From: Bacteroides sp.
GTDB lineage: Bacteria; Bacteroidota; Bacteroidia; Bacteroidales; Bacteroidaceae
Direction: 5' to 3'
NCBI GenBank assembly: GCA_019417975.1
Contig: DYCT01000141.1
Location: 1 to 5,751 of the forward strand
DNA length: 5,751 nucleotides
Made by a program: the position numbers and the translations under genes
The notes under the pieces: model-generated
Told to the model about the DNA's origin: nothing
Databases searched by the model: none
The model's input: only the letters and a program-made list of their open reading frames with translations
Shown: one piece after another, positions 1-5,163 of the stretch
Position numbering within the stretch: the first letter of the stretch is position 1
Layout of the letters: every line of letters begins with the position of its first letter

Positions 1-43
1 CTATTATCCTTTTTGGAAAAACAATGGGGCAAAGAAAGGCATA

Positions 44-538
44 ATGCCCGAAGGAAAAATACAGCTTTCCATGCCCAAAAATCCCTTGGAAGATTTGAAG
101 TGGCTTCCCGAACTTGTAAAAAGTGAAGACGAAAGGCTTGATATTATAGAGCGATTAGGCTTCCCCATAATAAAACAAGATGCGGAAGGTTTTGTACACG
201 TGCCTTTATTCCCTTCACAACCCAAACGGGATGAAGACTTATTGCAAGAGTTCATAAACGGAAAATGGCGTTTCATGATAGCGGCATGTACCATGAGGAA
301 AAGATTCCCGGATAAAAGGCATGAAACCACCACAAGAGGTTTTGATGTGGAACGTGTGGATGCTGCACTTCCCGAAATCAGAGAAAGACTTAAATGCAGG
401 GTATGGAAATCTTGGGATTTGAATGAGAATCAATTTTTCTCATGTGAAGATGATGACTTTCCTGCTTGGCAATTCAAAAGAATTGGCTGGAGCATCTACC
501 CCGATATTCCATATCCAGAGGAAGGAGGTGACAAATGA
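44..538 (+). CDS. Unrecognised 164-residue protein, first gene of a coupled pair
   Basis: I do not recognise this protein and assign no function. It is soluble-looking, with no signal peptide or membrane segment. The N-terminal third is rich in Pro and Leu, the middle is basic (MRKRFPDKRHE, about residues 84-94), and the C-terminal part is aromatic and acidic (CEDDDFPAWQF, then three more aromatic residues). The ATG at 44 has only a weak ribosome binding site (GAAAGG, 4 bases upstream). The reading frame is open back to base 2 (14 more codons), so the gene may begin outside the window and this may be only its C-terminal part; such a short open stretch would occur by chance about half the time. 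Its last codons carry the strong ribosome binding site of the next gene, and its stop overlaps that gene's start by ATGA, so the two are probably co-translated. It is certain to be an open frame and likely to be real. Confidence 0.75.
   Translation: MPEGKIQLSMPKNPLEDLKWLPELVKSEDERLDIIERLGFPIIKQDAEGFVHVPLFPSQPKRDEDLLQEFINGKWRFMIAACTMRKRFPDKRHETTTRGFDVERVDAALPEIRERLKCRVWKSWDLNENQFFSCEDDDFPAWQFKRIGWSIYPDIPYPEEGGDK
522..528 (+). promoter_or_regulatory. Strong Shine-Dalgarno site for the gene at 535
   Basis: AAGGAGG, continuing as TG, ends 6 bases before the ATG at 535. It lies inside the last codons of the preceding gene (encoding EEGG). This is unusually good for a Bacteroidales gene, where leaders often lack such a site, and it fixes the start of the downstream gene at 535. 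It also suggests translational coupling between the two genes. Confidence 0.75.
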
Positions 539-1026
539 TTACCTTCAACTTTGAAAGTGTCGTTTCAAGTAATCGCGAACCATATAACAATGTGGCTGCG
601 CATGAAGAATTGAAGTCCATGATGTCACGTTTTGACAGATTGAACATCTTCTTCGACATTGACGAGGACGGCTACGAAGTGATAAAGGTCGAAAGCACAT
701 ACGTGAAACGCTTCGCGTATCAGTTGAACGATGAATCTGCAAACTGGCTTATGACATACCTTTCTACTGGCAAGAGTGAGGACTTTGGCGTAGAACCGTC
801 AGAAGTTCAGAAATCAGACCAAACTAACGGTAACGAGTATCGAAAGAATATGCTCAAACTGTTTGTGGAAAGTAAGGCTGTAAACATTCAGTTTACACCC
901 GAGTTCAGAGACCGTAGAGGGCAGCTAACAGCAGTAGCCAACTTCAAATTCGGTAACATCTTCTTCTTTGTAAATCGAGACGAGGACATTGTTTCATACT
1001 TGCAAGAGAAAGGACTAATTCGTTAA
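535..1026 (+). CDS. Unrecognised 163-residue protein, coupled to the upstream gene
   Basis: I do not recognise this protein. It is a soluble protein with an acidic central region (FFDIDEDGYEVIKVE, about residues 39-53), a polar linker (about residues 80-103, rich in Ser, Asp, Gln and Asn) and a C-terminal part with alternating hydrophobic and charged residues, suggesting beta strands (FKFGNIFFFVNRDEDIV). No catalytic motif, zinc ligand set, signal peptide or membrane helix is visible. The start is secure because a strong AAGGAGG site precedes the ATG by 6 bases, and that ATG overlaps the upstream stop. The two proteins may therefore be made in fixed proportion, perhaps as partners; that is inference from gene layout only. 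A terminator-like hairpin follows 8 bases after the stop, which would end the transcript of this pair. Confidence 0.8.
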   Translation: MITFNFESVVSSNREPYNNVAAHEELKSMMSRFDRLNIFFDIDEDGYEVIKVESTYVKRFAYQLNDESANWLMTYLSTGKSEDFGVEPSEVQKSDQTNGNEYRKNMLKLFVESKAVNIQFTPEFRDRRGQLTAVANFKFGNIFFFVNRDEDIVSYLQEKGLIR

Positions 1027-1034
1027 ATCTAAAC

Positions 1035-1070
1035 GGAGCAGAGGAAGTGCAAATTTCCTCTCTCCTTTTT
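1035..1070 (+). terminator. Rho-independent terminator or attenuator hairpin just before the helicase gene
   Basis: GGAG-c-AGAGGAA (1035-1046) pairs with TTCCTCT-CTCC (1055-1065) around an 8-base loop. This gives an 11-pair stem with one bulged C, followed at once by TTTTT (1066-1070). It is the textbook form of an intrinsic terminator for the pair of genes upstream. The next gene's ATG lies only 12 bases beyond the T run, leaving no room for a promoter between them. Either the helicase gene is reached by read-through, making this an attenuator, or it is transcribed from a promoter upstream of the hairpin. I saw no clear TTTG/TAnnTTTG promoter just upstream. Confidence 0.7.
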
Positions 1071-1082
1071 AAATCCACACAA

Positions 1083-2903
1083 ATGAAAAAGAAATTTATA
1101 ACTATAAACAAAATAGCTGGTAAAATCCAGTACTTGACAGAAGTCCTGCCACAGATAGAAACAAATACTATCCTTTGTAAGACATTAACCGGATTGGGTG
1201 CAACTTATTCTGAAATAAAGGCTAAGCGACATTCCATTATTTCTGTTCCCAATGTACCGCCTATCATTGGCAAATGCAGAGACCCAAAGCATAAGAATGA
1301 TAATCTGTTCGGTGTCAAGCAAGGGGTGACAACAGAAGAAATCATTGATTATATTGAAAAGACATTAGCCGCAGGAAAGTTTATCAAGTTGATAAGCACT
1401 CCCGAAGGATTTGCTAAAATCAAACGTGCTTTCGAGGAACTGGAACTTGACATATATAATATATGCTTCTTCCTATCCGATGAATGCGACAAGCTGATAA
1501 AAGATGTTGATTACAGAGCTGATATAATTCTTCCTATGGATGATTTTTTCAAATTCAGAGAAAAGGCATTTGTTTCAGCCACTCCCATATTACCGAGTGA
1601 CCCACGTTTTGAAAGTCAAGGTTTCAAAATAGTAGACATCCGACCCACTTTTAAATATAGACGCCCTATCAGCATTGTGCAGACCAACAATGTCTTGGAA
1701 GCATTGAAAGAAATTCTACCGCAGATAAAAGCACAACAAAAGCAACCACGCAGTATTTGTTTCTTTGCCAACAGCGTTGATATGATACACCAGTTGATGA
1801 GTAAATTGGGAGTTGAAAATGAGTCCGCAGTATTCTGTGCAGAGAAAAGTGTTGAGAAGTTGAAAAAGAAAGGATTTAAACGAGCTTATGAATACTGGAA
1901 CATTAAGCATAAAATGCCTTATATGTGGTTTACCAGCAGAAACTATACTGCTGTAGATATTGAATTGGATGAACAACCCGATATAGTATTTGTCACTGAA
2001 CCGTATTTTGCAGAATACACAATCATTGACCCATGTACTGATGCGGTACAAGCAATAGGACGATTCAGAAATGGTACTTCTTTGGCTATTCATGTTGTCA
2101 ATACCAATGAGAACTATCCGATACGCACCCAAGCAGGTATCAAGGAATATCTTAAAGGTTGCAGGGATGCTTACAAGACGATTAAAAATCTCTATGAATG
2201 TGCAACATCTTCGGAAAGCCGAAATGCTTATAAGGCTGCATTGGATATACTGCCATATAACCGGATGCTAAAAGACGGTAAGACCAACTATTTCGCAATT
2301 GACAATTTTGTTGATGAAGCATTGGTTAAGTCTGCCTACAACAATATTGATTCAGTAGTGAACCGATACAAGAAAAGTAGCCTATTCTTACCGAAGCTGA
2401 CCCAACCTCTGTTTTACAAATTGGGCGATAAGGAAAGGTTGAGCCTCATGGATAAGAGCAGTTCTATCAAAGAAAGCCGAAAGCGTATCGTTGAATTACT
2501 GGAATCGTTGAAGGATGACAGAGACTCTCCATTGGCACAATCGTTTATCAGTGACATCAGACAAGTTGATGCTTTTATTATCGATGCTTACGATACGGTA
2601 GGCAAAGAAGTTATTGAAGTAAACAATTATTCATTCAAAAAAATCAAAGAAGCCATGATTATGAAAAACTATAGAGAAAAAACAAGCGGAGTAGAGTTTG
2701 TTCAACTCCTTAAAAACTCCTTTAAGATTGGCGAGAAATATACTCGTGAATATATTAAAACAGAATTAAAGCGTTTATACGCATTGGTTAAGACTGCGCC
2801 TAAAAATGCGATTACAGCCATGACTATAAAAGATTTCTTCAAAATTCAAGAGTGTAAAATCGGAAATCAGAAAGCTATCAGAATATTAGAACCATTGATA
2901 TAG
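1083..2903 (+). CDS. Superfamily 2 (DEAD-like) helicase-family protein with degenerate Walker A
   Basis: A 606-residue protein with the ordered motifs of a superfamily 2 helicase core. Motif I is TGLGAT (residues 36-41), where the usual GKT/GKS has become GAT. A TPEG element lies at 106-109, motif II is DECD (133-136), motif III is SAT (165-167), strand IV is SICFFANS (224-231), motif V lies around 283-293 (FTSRN...) and motif VI is QAIGRFRNG (323-331). The remaining 275 residues are an unrecognised, lysine-rich helical extension. Motifs II and VI are as expected for NTP hydrolysis, but the missing P-loop lysine makes normal ATPase activity uncertain. It could be a specialised family that tolerates the change or a non-hydrolysing DNA/RNA binding protein. 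An in-frame GTG at 1047 would add 12 residues but lies in the loop of the upstream hairpin; ATG 1083, starting MKKKFITINK, is preferred. No Shine-Dalgarno site precedes it, which is usual in Bacteroidales. The fold class is fairly sure; the substrate and role are unknown. Confidence 0.85.
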   Translation: MKKKFITINKIAGKIQYLTEVLPQIETNTILCKTLTGLGATYSEIKAKRHSIISVPNVPPIIGKCRDPKHKNDNLFGVKQGVTTEEIIDYIEKTLAAGKFIKLISTPEGFAKIKRAFEELELDIYNICFFLSDECDKLIKDVDYRADIILPMDDFFKFREKAFVSATPILPSDPRFESQGFKIVDIRPTFKYRRPISIVQTNNVLEALKEILPQIKAQQKQPRSICFFANSVDMIHQLMSKLGVENESAVFCAEKSVEKLKKKGFKRAYEYWNIKHKMPYMWFTSRNYTAVDIELDEQPDIVFVTEPYFAEYTIIDPCTDAVQAIGRFRNGTSLAIHVVNTNENYPIRTQAGIKEYLKGCRDAYKTIKNLYECATSSESRNAYKAALDILPYNRMLKDGKTNYFAIDNFVDEALVKSAYNNIDSVVNRYKKSSLFLPKLTQPLFYKLGDKERLSLMDKSSSIKESRKRIVELLESLKDDRDSPLAQSFISDIRQVDAFIIDAYDTVGKEVIEVNNYSFKKIKEAMIMKNYREKTSGVEFVQLLKNSFKIGEKYTREYIKTELKRLYALVKTAPKNAITAMTIKDFFKIQECKIGNQKAIRILEPLI

Positions 2904-2964
2904 GATAGTACTTTTTTTGATGAAAGTTAGTTTTATAGGGTCTGTTTTAAAAAGGTACTCTATC
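2904..2964. repeat. Imperfect 61-base foldback directly after the helicase stop codon
   Basis: GATAG-TACTTTTTT starts on the base after the TAG stop. It can pair with AAAAAGGTA-ct-CTATC (2949-2964), giving about 14 pairs including one G-U, with a CT bulge on the right arm. The loop of about 30 bases is AT-rich. It has no T tail, so a terminator role is less likely than transcript end protection or a protein-binding site. Many of the pairs are A-T runs, so part of the match may be chance. Confidence 0.4.
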
Positions 2965-2999
2965 ATTAATATTTAGCTTTATCAAATCATTCATAAACG

Positions 3000-3037
3000 A
3001 AGAGTCTTTGCTAATGAAAGTGAGGACTCTTTTTTTA
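3000..3037 (+). terminator. Rho-independent terminator after the helicase-like gene
   Basis: AAGAGTC (3000-3006) pairs with GACTCTT (3025-3031), and the right arm runs into an uninterrupted T tract ending at 3037. Inside the 18-base loop, CTTT and AAAG could pair as an alternative. The position, about 100 bases beyond the stop of the helicase-like gene, fits the end of its transcript. The stem is only 7 pairs, so strength is uncertain. Confidence 0.6.
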
Positions 3038-3087
3038 TTTGAACATATCTCCATGTCGCAATTCACTCCCCCATGCTGTGCCGGATG

Positions 3088-3116
3088 ATAAAAACGGAGG
3101 TACACCGCCTTTTTAT
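3088..3116. terminator. Hairpin with A and T arms, possible bidirectional terminator
   Basis: ATAAAAA (3088-3094), then GG and GG, pairs with CC, CC, then TTTTTAT (3110-3116) around a TACA loop. This gives 11 pairs with one bulged C and one A-G mismatch. A GC-rich core with A on one side and T on the other is the form of a terminator that could act on both strands. There is no obvious gene to its left on the - strand or directly upstream on the + strand that would need it, so it may instead be the 3' end of a small RNA. Confidence 0.45.
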
Positions 3117-3137
3117 GCCCCCTCATGGCTATGGAAG

Positions 3138-3204
3138 AAAAAAGCATTCTTTACTTCACGATGATACTATTACCTCACATCATCCATGAAAAAGAATGTC
3201 TTTT
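3138..3204. repeat. Long interrupted hairpin in the intergenic region
   Basis: Three consecutive arm blocks match in order: CATTCTTT (3145-3152) with AAAGAATG (3191-3198), TTCA (3155-3158) with TGAA (3187-3190), and GATGAT (3160-3165) with ATCATC (3179-3184). The loop is 13 bases. Outside these, a run of A with one G can pair with TcTTTT (3199-3204). That is 18 core pairs with small internal loops and a T-rich end on the + strand. It could be a structured small RNA ending in a terminator, or a DNA cruciform site. Confidence 0.5.
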
Positions 3205-3270
3205 GTCAGCAGCGTATATGTTCACAATTCTATTCCCGTAGCCGAGCTATAATTTACTAATGCTCCGAAT

Positions 3271-3284
3271 TTCTTTTAAAAGAA
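3271..3284. repeat. Perfect 14-base palindrome upstream of the DUF3871 gene
   Basis: TTCTTTTAAAAGAA is identical to its reverse complement. It lies about 115 bases before the ATG at 3399. A dimeric regulator could bind it, but the sequence is AT-only apart from one C and one G, so chance is a fair alternative. Confidence 0.35.
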
Positions 3285-3398
3285 TATTTAGGGAAAGACA
3301 TAGAACGAGCCTTAGATGCAAGCGAAGAAATTCACTTGTGTTTAGGGTTTGTTCTTGTTAAATACATTCAATCAATAATCATTTAATTCAAATTCATT

Positions 3399-4424
3399 AT
3401 GGAAGCATTACAAATTATGCCTATCATGGCACAGAACCAATCGAAATTTAACTTAGGCGAGTATGCGGAAGAAGCTGCCATTATCCAAGACGAACCAACC
3501 GTACAGCCGAGCGTGAACTTTTTGGAAGCCAACACCGATGCAATCACTATGGACGAGCTTACAAACAAATGCGTTGTTCCAACTTGGGCTAACCAAGAAT
3601 TGACTATCGCACACCAAGACTTTATTTCATGTGTGCACGATGCGGCTTGCTCATTCTATGCAGGTGAAAGGGTGAACGAGCCGGACATCAGAGTTTCACA
3701 TATTGTACGTGGTAGAACTCCCCAAAGTTTGGGTAAGAAAGCATCGGAACTGTTGGAGTGTGAAAAGACACAATTCTACCAACGCCTTGCATTTGCCTTT
3801 ACCATTCCAACCATTATCGAAACAATAAGAGGGCAAAGGCTTGAACTATGCATCGGTGGGGTAAGGAACTATTCAGACCTTAACCTTTATCGTGCATCCA
3901 AAGGCTTGGAGAAGTTTTCGGTTTTTGTTGGCTGGAGAGTGAGAATCTGTTCCAATCAAGTTTTAACGGGAGAAGGTGTCAAGTTCAATATGGAAGTGAC
4001 CAATATCAGCGAACTTTACAGAAACGTGCTTGAATTGTTCCACAGCTTCAACCCTGCAAAAGAAATCCACTTGATGCAGTCACTTACCAACACTTCATTG
4101 TCCGAGACACAATTTGCGCAAATCGTAGGGCGGATGAGAATGTTTCAAGCATTGTCACCTGCAAGGCAGAAAGCTATTCCAAGACTTCTGATTACGGACA
4201 GTCAGATTAATTCTGTTTGTCGCGACTACTATCACAACGAAGTGTTCGGAGCAAAGGACAACGCCATATCAATGTTCGATTTCCACAATCTTTTGACGCA
4301 GGCTAACAAGGGAAGTTACATTGATACTTATCTGCAACGAGCCGTAAACGCTACGGAAGTCAGTGTAGGAATTAACAACGTCCTGCAAGGACTTGATAAC
4401 AAATACGCTTGGTTCTTGGGCTGA
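3399..4424 (+). CDS. DUF3871 family protein
   Basis: A 341-residue protein that I recognise as DUF3871, a family of about this length found mainly in Bacteroidetes mobile elements and of unknown function. The family's features are present in order: a divergent N-terminus, then TNKCVVPTWANQELTIAHQDFI (about residues 55-76, with the typical pattern of a conserved Cys, Pro and an I-H-x-x-F-I end), an EPDIRVSH...GR block (94-106), and the strongest signature, CIGGVRNYSDLNLY followed by EKFSVFVGW (151-179) with a conserved Cys shortly after. There is no signal peptide, membrane helix or known catalytic motif. The start at 3399 has an AT-rich leader without a Shine-Dalgarno site; a second Met at residue 7 is possible. 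The family commonly sits among conjugative-element genes, which supports reading this window as part of one. A hairpin follows 18 bases after the stop. Confidence 0.9.
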   Translation: MEALQIMPIMAQNQSKFNLGEYAEEAAIIQDEPTVQPSVNFLEANTDAITMDELTNKCVVPTWANQELTIAHQDFISCVHDAACSFYAGERVNEPDIRVSHIVRGRTPQSLGKKASELLECEKTQFYQRLAFAFTIPTIIETIRGQRLELCIGGVRNYSDLNLYRASKGLEKFSVFVGWRVRICSNQVLTGEGVKFNMEVTNISELYRNVLELFHSFNPAKEIHLMQSLTNTSLSETQFAQIVGRMRMFQALSPARQKAIPRLLITDSQINSVCRDYYHNEVFGAKDNAISMFDFHNLLTQANKGSYIDTYLQRAVNATEVSVGINNVLQGLDNKYAWFLG

Positions 4425-4442
4425 GTGGATTGTTGATTGACA

Positions 4443-4478
4443 GAGGAAAGGACATCATTAAGTTGGTGTCCTTTCTTC
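4443..4478 (+). terminator. Terminator-like hairpin after DUF3871, left copy of a twin pair
   Basis: AAAGGACATC (4447-4456) pairs with GGTGTCCTTT (4465-4474) with one G-U pair. The stem can extend outward through GAGG (4443-4446) and CTTC (4475-4478) to 14 pairs, plus one more A-T at the loop. There is no clean T run after it, so termination may be weaker than for the right copy. The stem arms and loop core ATTAAGTT are nearly the same as in the hairpin at 5100-5139. Confidence 0.6.
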
Positions 4479-4485
4479 ATACTTA

Positions 4486-4501
4486 ATAATTAACTAATTA
4501 T
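4486..4501. repeat. AT-only inverted repeat upstream of the toxin-antitoxin promoter
   Basis: ATAATTA (4486-4492) and TAATTAT (4495-4501) form a perfect 7-base inverted repeat around AC. It abuts the -33 region of the promoter at 4503. It could be an upstream promoter element or an accessory repressor site, but its pure A/T content lowers its weight. Confidence 0.35.
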
Positions 4502-4535
4502 ATTTGTAAGTACGCAAATAAGTACATATATTTGC
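4501..4535. promoter_or_regulatory. Operator-like array of alternating TATTTG half-sites over the toxin-antitoxin promoter
   Basis: Three hexamers alternate in direction at exact 14-base steps: TATTTG (4501-4506), CAAATA (4515-4520) and TATTTG (4529-4534). The right pair extends to a perfect 7-base inverted repeat, GCAAATA (4514-4520) and TATTTGC (4529-4535). Each 8-base spacer contains AGTAC (4509-4513 and 4521-4525). YefM-family antitoxins repress their own promoter by binding palindromic sites, and these repeats overlie both promoter elements, so this is the likely binding site of the antitoxin and the antitoxin-toxin complex. Confidence 0.6.
4503..4534 (+). promoter_or_regulatory. Bacteroides-type promoter of the toxin-antitoxin operon
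   Basis: TTTG at 4503-4506 and TATATTTG at 4527-4534, separated by 20 bases, match the Bacteroides -33 TTTG / -7 TAnnTTTG consensus exactly in both elements and spacing. Transcription would begin near 4538-4541, giving a leader of about 15 bases that holds only the ribosome binding site. The pair therefore has its own promoter, separate from the DUF3871 gene. Confidence 0.7.
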
Positions 4536-4543
4536 ATTATAAA

Positions 4544-4550
4544 AAGGAGG
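4544..4550 (+). promoter_or_regulatory. Strong Shine-Dalgarno site of the antitoxin gene
   Basis: AAGGAGG ends 4 bases before the ATG at 4555. The toxin start at 4806 has no comparable site, so the antitoxin should be translated more strongly and the toxin by coupling. This is the usual arrangement for keeping antitoxin in excess. Confidence 0.75.
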
Positions 4551-4554
4551 ATTT

Positions 4555-4809
4555 ATGAGAACAGCCAATTACACAGATTTAAGAGCCAATCTAAAAGGTT
4601 ATATTGACTCGGTTATTGACGATTGCGATACGGTACTTATCAATCGTGGTAATGGTACGGGAGTAGTAATGATTTCTTTGGAAGAATATAATTCTTTGAA
4701 AGAGACCGAATATATCATGTCTTCTGAACAGACCATGAATGATATTCGTAAAGGAGAAGAAGACTTAAAGGCAGGCAGGGGAATAGAAGTAAATTTAGAT
4801 GAACTATGA
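4555..4809 (+). CDS. yefM: YefM/Phd family antitoxin
   Basis: An 84-residue antitoxin that neutralises the neighbouring YoeB-type toxin and probably represses the shared operon. The N-terminal half has the Phd/YefM DNA-binding fold pattern: MRTANYTDLRANL (residues 1-13), a helix to about 22, then strands VLINRGNG (27-34) and GVVMISLEEYNSL (36-48), the last being the family's hallmark. The C-terminal part from about residue 52 is polar and acidic (KGEEDLKAGRGIEVNLDEL) and matches the flexible tail that wraps the toxin, ending in the typical KxGxGxE pattern. Length equals the family norm. It has a strong ribosome binding site and its own promoter with a repeat array, consistent with autoregulation. 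Its TGA stop overlaps the toxin ATG. Confidence 0.95.
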   Translation: MRTANYTDLRANLKGYIDSVIDDCDTVLINRGNGTGVVMISLEEYNSLKETEYIMSSEQTMNDIRKGEEDLKAGRGIEVNLDEL

Positions 4810-5075
4810 AACTGATATTTACTCCTATTGCACAAGAACATTGGGAATATTGGAAAAAGAATGACCCCAACATAACCAAACGCATTAAGAAATTACTCGC
4901 CGATATATTGGAACATCCTTACACTGGTATAGGTAAACCTGAACCTCTCAAATATGAATTGGCAGGTAAATGGTCAAGACGAATTAATTCAGAGCATAGA
5001 CTTATTTATTCTGTGCATAATGATATGATAGAGATTTACATATTCTCCATGAAATATCACTATTCCAAGAAGTAA
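4806..5075 (+). CDS. yoeB: YoeB family toxin (Txe/YoeB), ribosome-dependent mRNA endonuclease
   Basis: An 89-residue RelE-superfamily toxin. By family knowledge YoeB binds the ribosome and cleaves mRNA at the A site, stopping translation until the antitoxin returns. It aligns with E. coli YoeB almost without gaps: MKLIF start, W16, GKPEPLK (residues 43-49), WSRRI (56-60), EHRLIY (63-68) and YHY near the end. The active-site residues E46, K49, R59 and R65 are at the same positions as in E. coli, and the catalytic His and Tyr are H85 and Y86 (83 and 84 in E. coli), with a three-residue SKK tail that the E. coli protein lacks. Nothing essential is missing, so it should be active. The start overlaps the antitoxin stop by ATGA and lacks its own ribosome binding site, so translation is probably coupled. 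Likely role: stabilising the element or a stress response. Confidence 0.95.
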   Translation: MKLIFTPIAQEHWEYWKKNDPNITKRIKKLLADILEHPYTGIGKPEPLKYELAGKWSRRINSEHRLIYSVHNDMIEIYIFSMKYHYSKK

Positions 5076-5099
5076 CTACATTATCACATCTTATTAATT

Positions 5100-5139
5100 A
5101 AAAGGACATCTATTAAGTTAGGTGTCCTTTTTCTGTTTT
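5100..5139 (+). terminator. Rho-independent terminator of the toxin-antitoxin operon, right copy of the twin pair
   Basis: AAAGGACATCTA (5101-5112) pairs with TAGGTGTCCTTT (5119-5130), 12 pairs with one G-U and a 6-base loop; A5100-T5131 adds one more. T-rich sequence (TTTTTCTGTTTT) follows. It lies 25 bases after the toxin stop. Arms and loop core are nearly the same as at 4443-4478, on the other side of the toxin-antitoxin pair. Confidence 0.8.
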
Positions 5140-5163
5140 ACACTTTACAAATTCTATGACATT

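Larger units (their letters stand above)
2904..3398. other. Structured 495-base intergenic region without a convincing gene
   Basis: This gap between the helicase-like gene and the DUF3871 gene has many stops in all + strand frames. It holds five inverted-repeat structures, listed separately (2904-2964, 3000-3037, 3088-3116, 3138-3204, 3271-3284). The last 110 bases are AT-rich and lead to the ATG at 3399 with no Shine-Dalgarno site and no clean TTTG/TAnnTTTG promoter that I could find. The nearest candidate, AGGGTTTG around 3345, fits poorly. I saw no tRNA or recognised riboswitch. A small RNA, or a site for replication or transfer proteins, would fit the density of structure but is not shown. 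Confidence 0.6.

Noticed and set aside
4..333. 109-codon open frame on the - strand at the left edge
   Set aside because: It is antisense to the first gene, and the Ser- and Phe-rich product is typical of a reverse shadow of a Lys/Glu-rich coding frame.
1047..1082. GTG start at 1047 adding 12 residues to the helicase-like protein
   Set aside because: The codon lies in the loop of the terminator hairpin at 1035-1070 and the added residues include the T-tract codons; ATG 1083 is the natural start.
1716..2132. 138-codon open frame on the - strand within the helicase-like gene
   Set aside because: It is antisense to conserved helicase motifs IV to VI, and its Cys-, Ser- and Ile-rich product is typical of a shadow frame.
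2947..3147. 66-codon open frame on the - strand in the intergenic region
   Set aside because: It runs across two terminator-like hairpins, has no ribosome binding site that I could see and shows no recognisable family; treated as chance.
3340..3365. Possible promoter for the DUF3871 gene around GTTTAGGGTTTG
   Set aside because: It has TTTG but not the TAnn before it, and no TTTG about 20 bases upstream, so it does not meet the consensus met at 4503-4534.
5122..5163. GTG start at 5122 adding 14 residues to the small protein before RadC
   Set aside because: It lies inside the right arm of the terminator at 5100-5139; the ATG at 5164 gives a normal start.
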